In this document: positions 62,106-64,000 of the stretch, piece after piece
How positions within the stretch are numbered: position 1 is the stretch's first letter
Layout: each line of letters begins with the position of its first letter
DNA from: Alentia gelatinosa
Taxonomy: Eukaryota; Annelida; Polychaeta; Phyllodocida; Polynoidae
Length of the DNA stretch: 64,000 bases
Direction of reading: 5' to 3'
Assembly: GCA_950022655.1 (NCBI GenBank)
Contig: OX465592.1
Span: 4,795,544-4,859,543, forward strand
Position numbers and translations under genes: made by a program
The notes under the pieces: generated by a model
Database searches by the model: none
What the model saw: the letters and a program-made list of their open reading frames with translations, nothing else
Told to the model about the DNA's origin: nothing

Positions 62106-62365
62106 TTTATCTCACCCCTGGTACAAGTTTAGCCATAGGAATAACATTAGAAAAAAATACTCAACGATCACCCCCGTAAAGTGACAACACTACGCCACGG
62201 CCGTGGCGTAGTGGATTTGCTAAGTCTTTTCTAATTATTGTGATAGTTTGATGATATTTAATTTGATAAAAAGGGGTGAGATAAATCCAGAACCGCACTC
62301 GAATCATAAATAGACACAACAGTATTGTCTATTTATACGATTCTCGATGCAGTTCTATATAAGTA
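62106..62365 (+). mobile_element. Two-module element, copy 14
   Basis: TTTATCTCACCCCTGG to AAAGGGGTGAGATAAAT, then a shortened module 2 (GAACCGCACTCGAATCATAA / TTATACGATTCTCGATGCAG). Perfect 13-bp module-1 ends. Confidence 0.8.
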
Positions 62366-62605
62366 TTTCCTAACCCCCTGGTTATCATCATGTGCATAAT
62401 GTTACTATTAGGTGTGGAAAGTAAGCTGAATAAATGACTCCAAGGCTTCGTCCCATTACAAGCTTTATTGCTGGCGTTACTGCTGATCCCTGATGGTCTA
62501 ATACCTATTTGGATATAGCTTTGCCATACATGCGCAGGTAAGACAATTCGACTGTGCAACGGAAACGGTCACTATCCACGATCGTCAGTACTATAAAACA
62601 CCTCC

Positions 62606-63650
62606 CCGGTATTATCCACCCGCCCAGCCCCCCTCCCCCCGGCTGTATTATCCACCCGCCCAGCCCCCCTCCCCCCGGCTGTATTATCCACCCGCCCAGC
62701 CCCCATCCCCGCGGCTGTATTATCCGCCCGCCCAGCCCCCCTCCCCGCGGCTGTATTATCCGCCCGCCTAGCCCCCCTCCCCGCGGCTGTATTATCCGCC
62801 CGCCTAGCCCCCCTCCCCGCGGCTGTATTATCCGCCCACCTAGCCCCCCTCCCCGCGGCTGTATTATCCACCCGCCCAGCCCCCCTCCCCCCGGCTGTAT
62901 TATCCACCCGCCCAGCCCCCCTCCCCGCGGCTGTATTATCCGCCCGCCCAGCCCCCCTCCCCGCGGCTGTATTATCCGCCCGCCTAGCCCCCCTCCCCGC
63001 GGCTCTATTATCAACCCGCCTAGCCCCCCTCCCCGCGGCTCTATTATCTACCCACCCAGCCCCCCTCCCCGCGGCTGTATTATCCGCCTGCCCAGCCCCC
63101 CTCCCCGCGGCTGTATTATCCGCCCACCTAGCCCCCCTCCCCGTGGCTGTATTATCCACCCGCCCAGCCCCCCTCCCCCCGGCTGTATTATCCGCCCGCC
63201 CAGCCCCCCTCCCCGCGGCTGTATTATCCACCCGCCTAGCCCCCCTCCCCGCGGCTCTATTATCAACCCGCCTAGCCCCCCTCCCCGCGGCTCTATTATC
63301 TACCCACCCAGCCCCCCTCCCCGCGGCTGTATTATCCGCCTGCCCAGCCCCCCTCCCCGCGGCTGTATTATCCGCCCACCTAGCCCCCCTCCCCGTGGCT
63401 GTATTATCCACCCGCCCAGCCCCCCTCCCCGTGGCTGTATTATCCACCCACCCAGCCCCCCTCCCCGCGGCTCTATTATCCGCCCGCCTAGCCCCCCTCC
63501 CCGCGGCTCTATTATCCGCCCGCCCAGCCCCCCTCCCCGCGGCTGTATTATCCGCCCGCCCAGCCCCCCTCCCCGCGGCTGTATTATCCGCCCGCCTAGC
63601 CCCCCTCCCCGCGGCTCTATTATCCGCCCGCCCAGCCCCCTCCTCTCCCC
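62606..63650. repeat. 36-bp GC-rich minisatellite, about 29 units
   Basis: GGCTGTATTATCCGCCCGCC, then CAGCCCCCCTCCCCGC (36 bp). Variants (GGCTCTATTATCAACC, CCGTGGCTG) recur in the same order at 63000-63170 and 63235-63400, marking a block duplication of about 240 bp. The minus strand has several G runs per unit (quadruplex potential). Open frames on both strands are artefacts of the in-frame period. Confidence 0.95.
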
Positions 63651-64000
63651 CCCCCCCCGCTGTATATTGCCGGACGTGGCAGCGTTTGTGGAGCTTCATT
63701 TAATTAGCGCTGATTACCCGTGTAATTAGTATTTATTGCCACGAGACACGCCGGGACCCGGTGTACGTCAGGTCGGTGTGGGGTCGTGACGTCATGGCGT
63801 CTGGTCCGGTCAGATTAGACTCAGTAGAAGGGTGGCAGCTTGAAACTGGCCTTGTAGTGTATAGCAGACCTTGGGAGGGTGGTTGTGGCCCCTAAGATTC
63901 GAGGTCAACTCTCGACTGCAGAGCCGTCCCAAGGCGCTAGAAAATATTATGTAAGGAGGTCAGGGTGAAGGTTGGGGTTTGCTGCGAATGCAGTCATTGG
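63651..64000. other. Unique DNA at the right edge
   Basis: GTGACGTCATGG at about 63787 contains a full CRE. Nothing else recognised, and the feature may continue outside the window. Confidence 0.4.

Noticed and set aside
62554..63729. 391-codon Pro-rich frame and the 375-codon frame opposite it
   Set aside because: Both strands are open because of the 36-bp GC-rich unit, a hallmark of array artefact.

Overview
This is animal-type nuclear DNA: almost gene-free, packed with tandem repeats, and threaded with short non-autonomous transposons. The case for a metazoan rests on three things: a tRNA-derived SINE with A and B boxes, dense clusters of animal promoter motifs (ETS, NRF1, CRE, E2F, CCAAT, E-box), and dozens of TIR or foldback elements of 50-900 bp. 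No prokaryotic gene organisation is present. A marine invertebrate (mollusc, brachiopod, annelid or amphioxus-like) would fit, but the sequence alone does not fix the clade. The only open reading frame I would defend as a possible gene is at 2893-3246 on the minus strand. It encodes a 117-residue single-pass membrane protein with a juxtamembrane cysteine cluster and a very acidic tail. The many longer open frames are by-products of tandem arrays.

Layout. 0-4 kb: largely unique DNA, two small transposon copies, a 19-bp array of CRE palindromes, the small membrane-protein ORF, and a run of AGGTCA nuclear-receptor half-sites directly upstream of it. 4-9 kb: minisatellites (10-bp GTGAGT-rich, 41-bp, about 30-bp). 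9-11 kb: transposons and a CCAAT/CACGTG cluster. 11.4-14 kb: a 23-bp minisatellite of about 100 units. 15-23 kb: nested and adjacent foldback elements, ending in a strong promoter-like block (22.33-22.50 kb) and a SINE inserted inside another transposon. 24.3-26.4 kb: a 36-bp array organised into 108-bp higher-order units. 28-35 kb: more arrays (20-bp, 10-bp, 12-bp), several promoter-like clusters and the GGCATATC transposon family. 36.4-37.3 kb: a 42-bp array. 37.5-39.1 kb: transposons interleaved with a minisatellite. 40.8-49.3 kb: long G-rich, pyrimidine-rich and GT-rich arrays with 151-bp and 190-bp higher-order periods. 49.3-62.4 kb: many transposon copies, including two piggyBac-like MITEs at TTAA. 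62.6-63.65 kb: a 36-bp GC-rich array.

The most distinctive element is a dispersed transposon family, with about 15 copies and copies on both strands. Each full copy has two modules in series: module 1 is bounded by TTTATCTCACCCC and its complement, and module 2 is a second hairpin whose arms differ between subfamilies. One copy (16251-16635) has changed both module-1 ends in a matched way (TTTATCCTACCC / GGGTAGGATAAA). That suggests the two ends are read or paired together. Several copies sit inside minisatellite arrays and appear to have been amplified with them. No protein-coding machinery for any of these elements is visible here, so mobilisation would have to be in trans. All motif and family calls were made by eye, without database searches.
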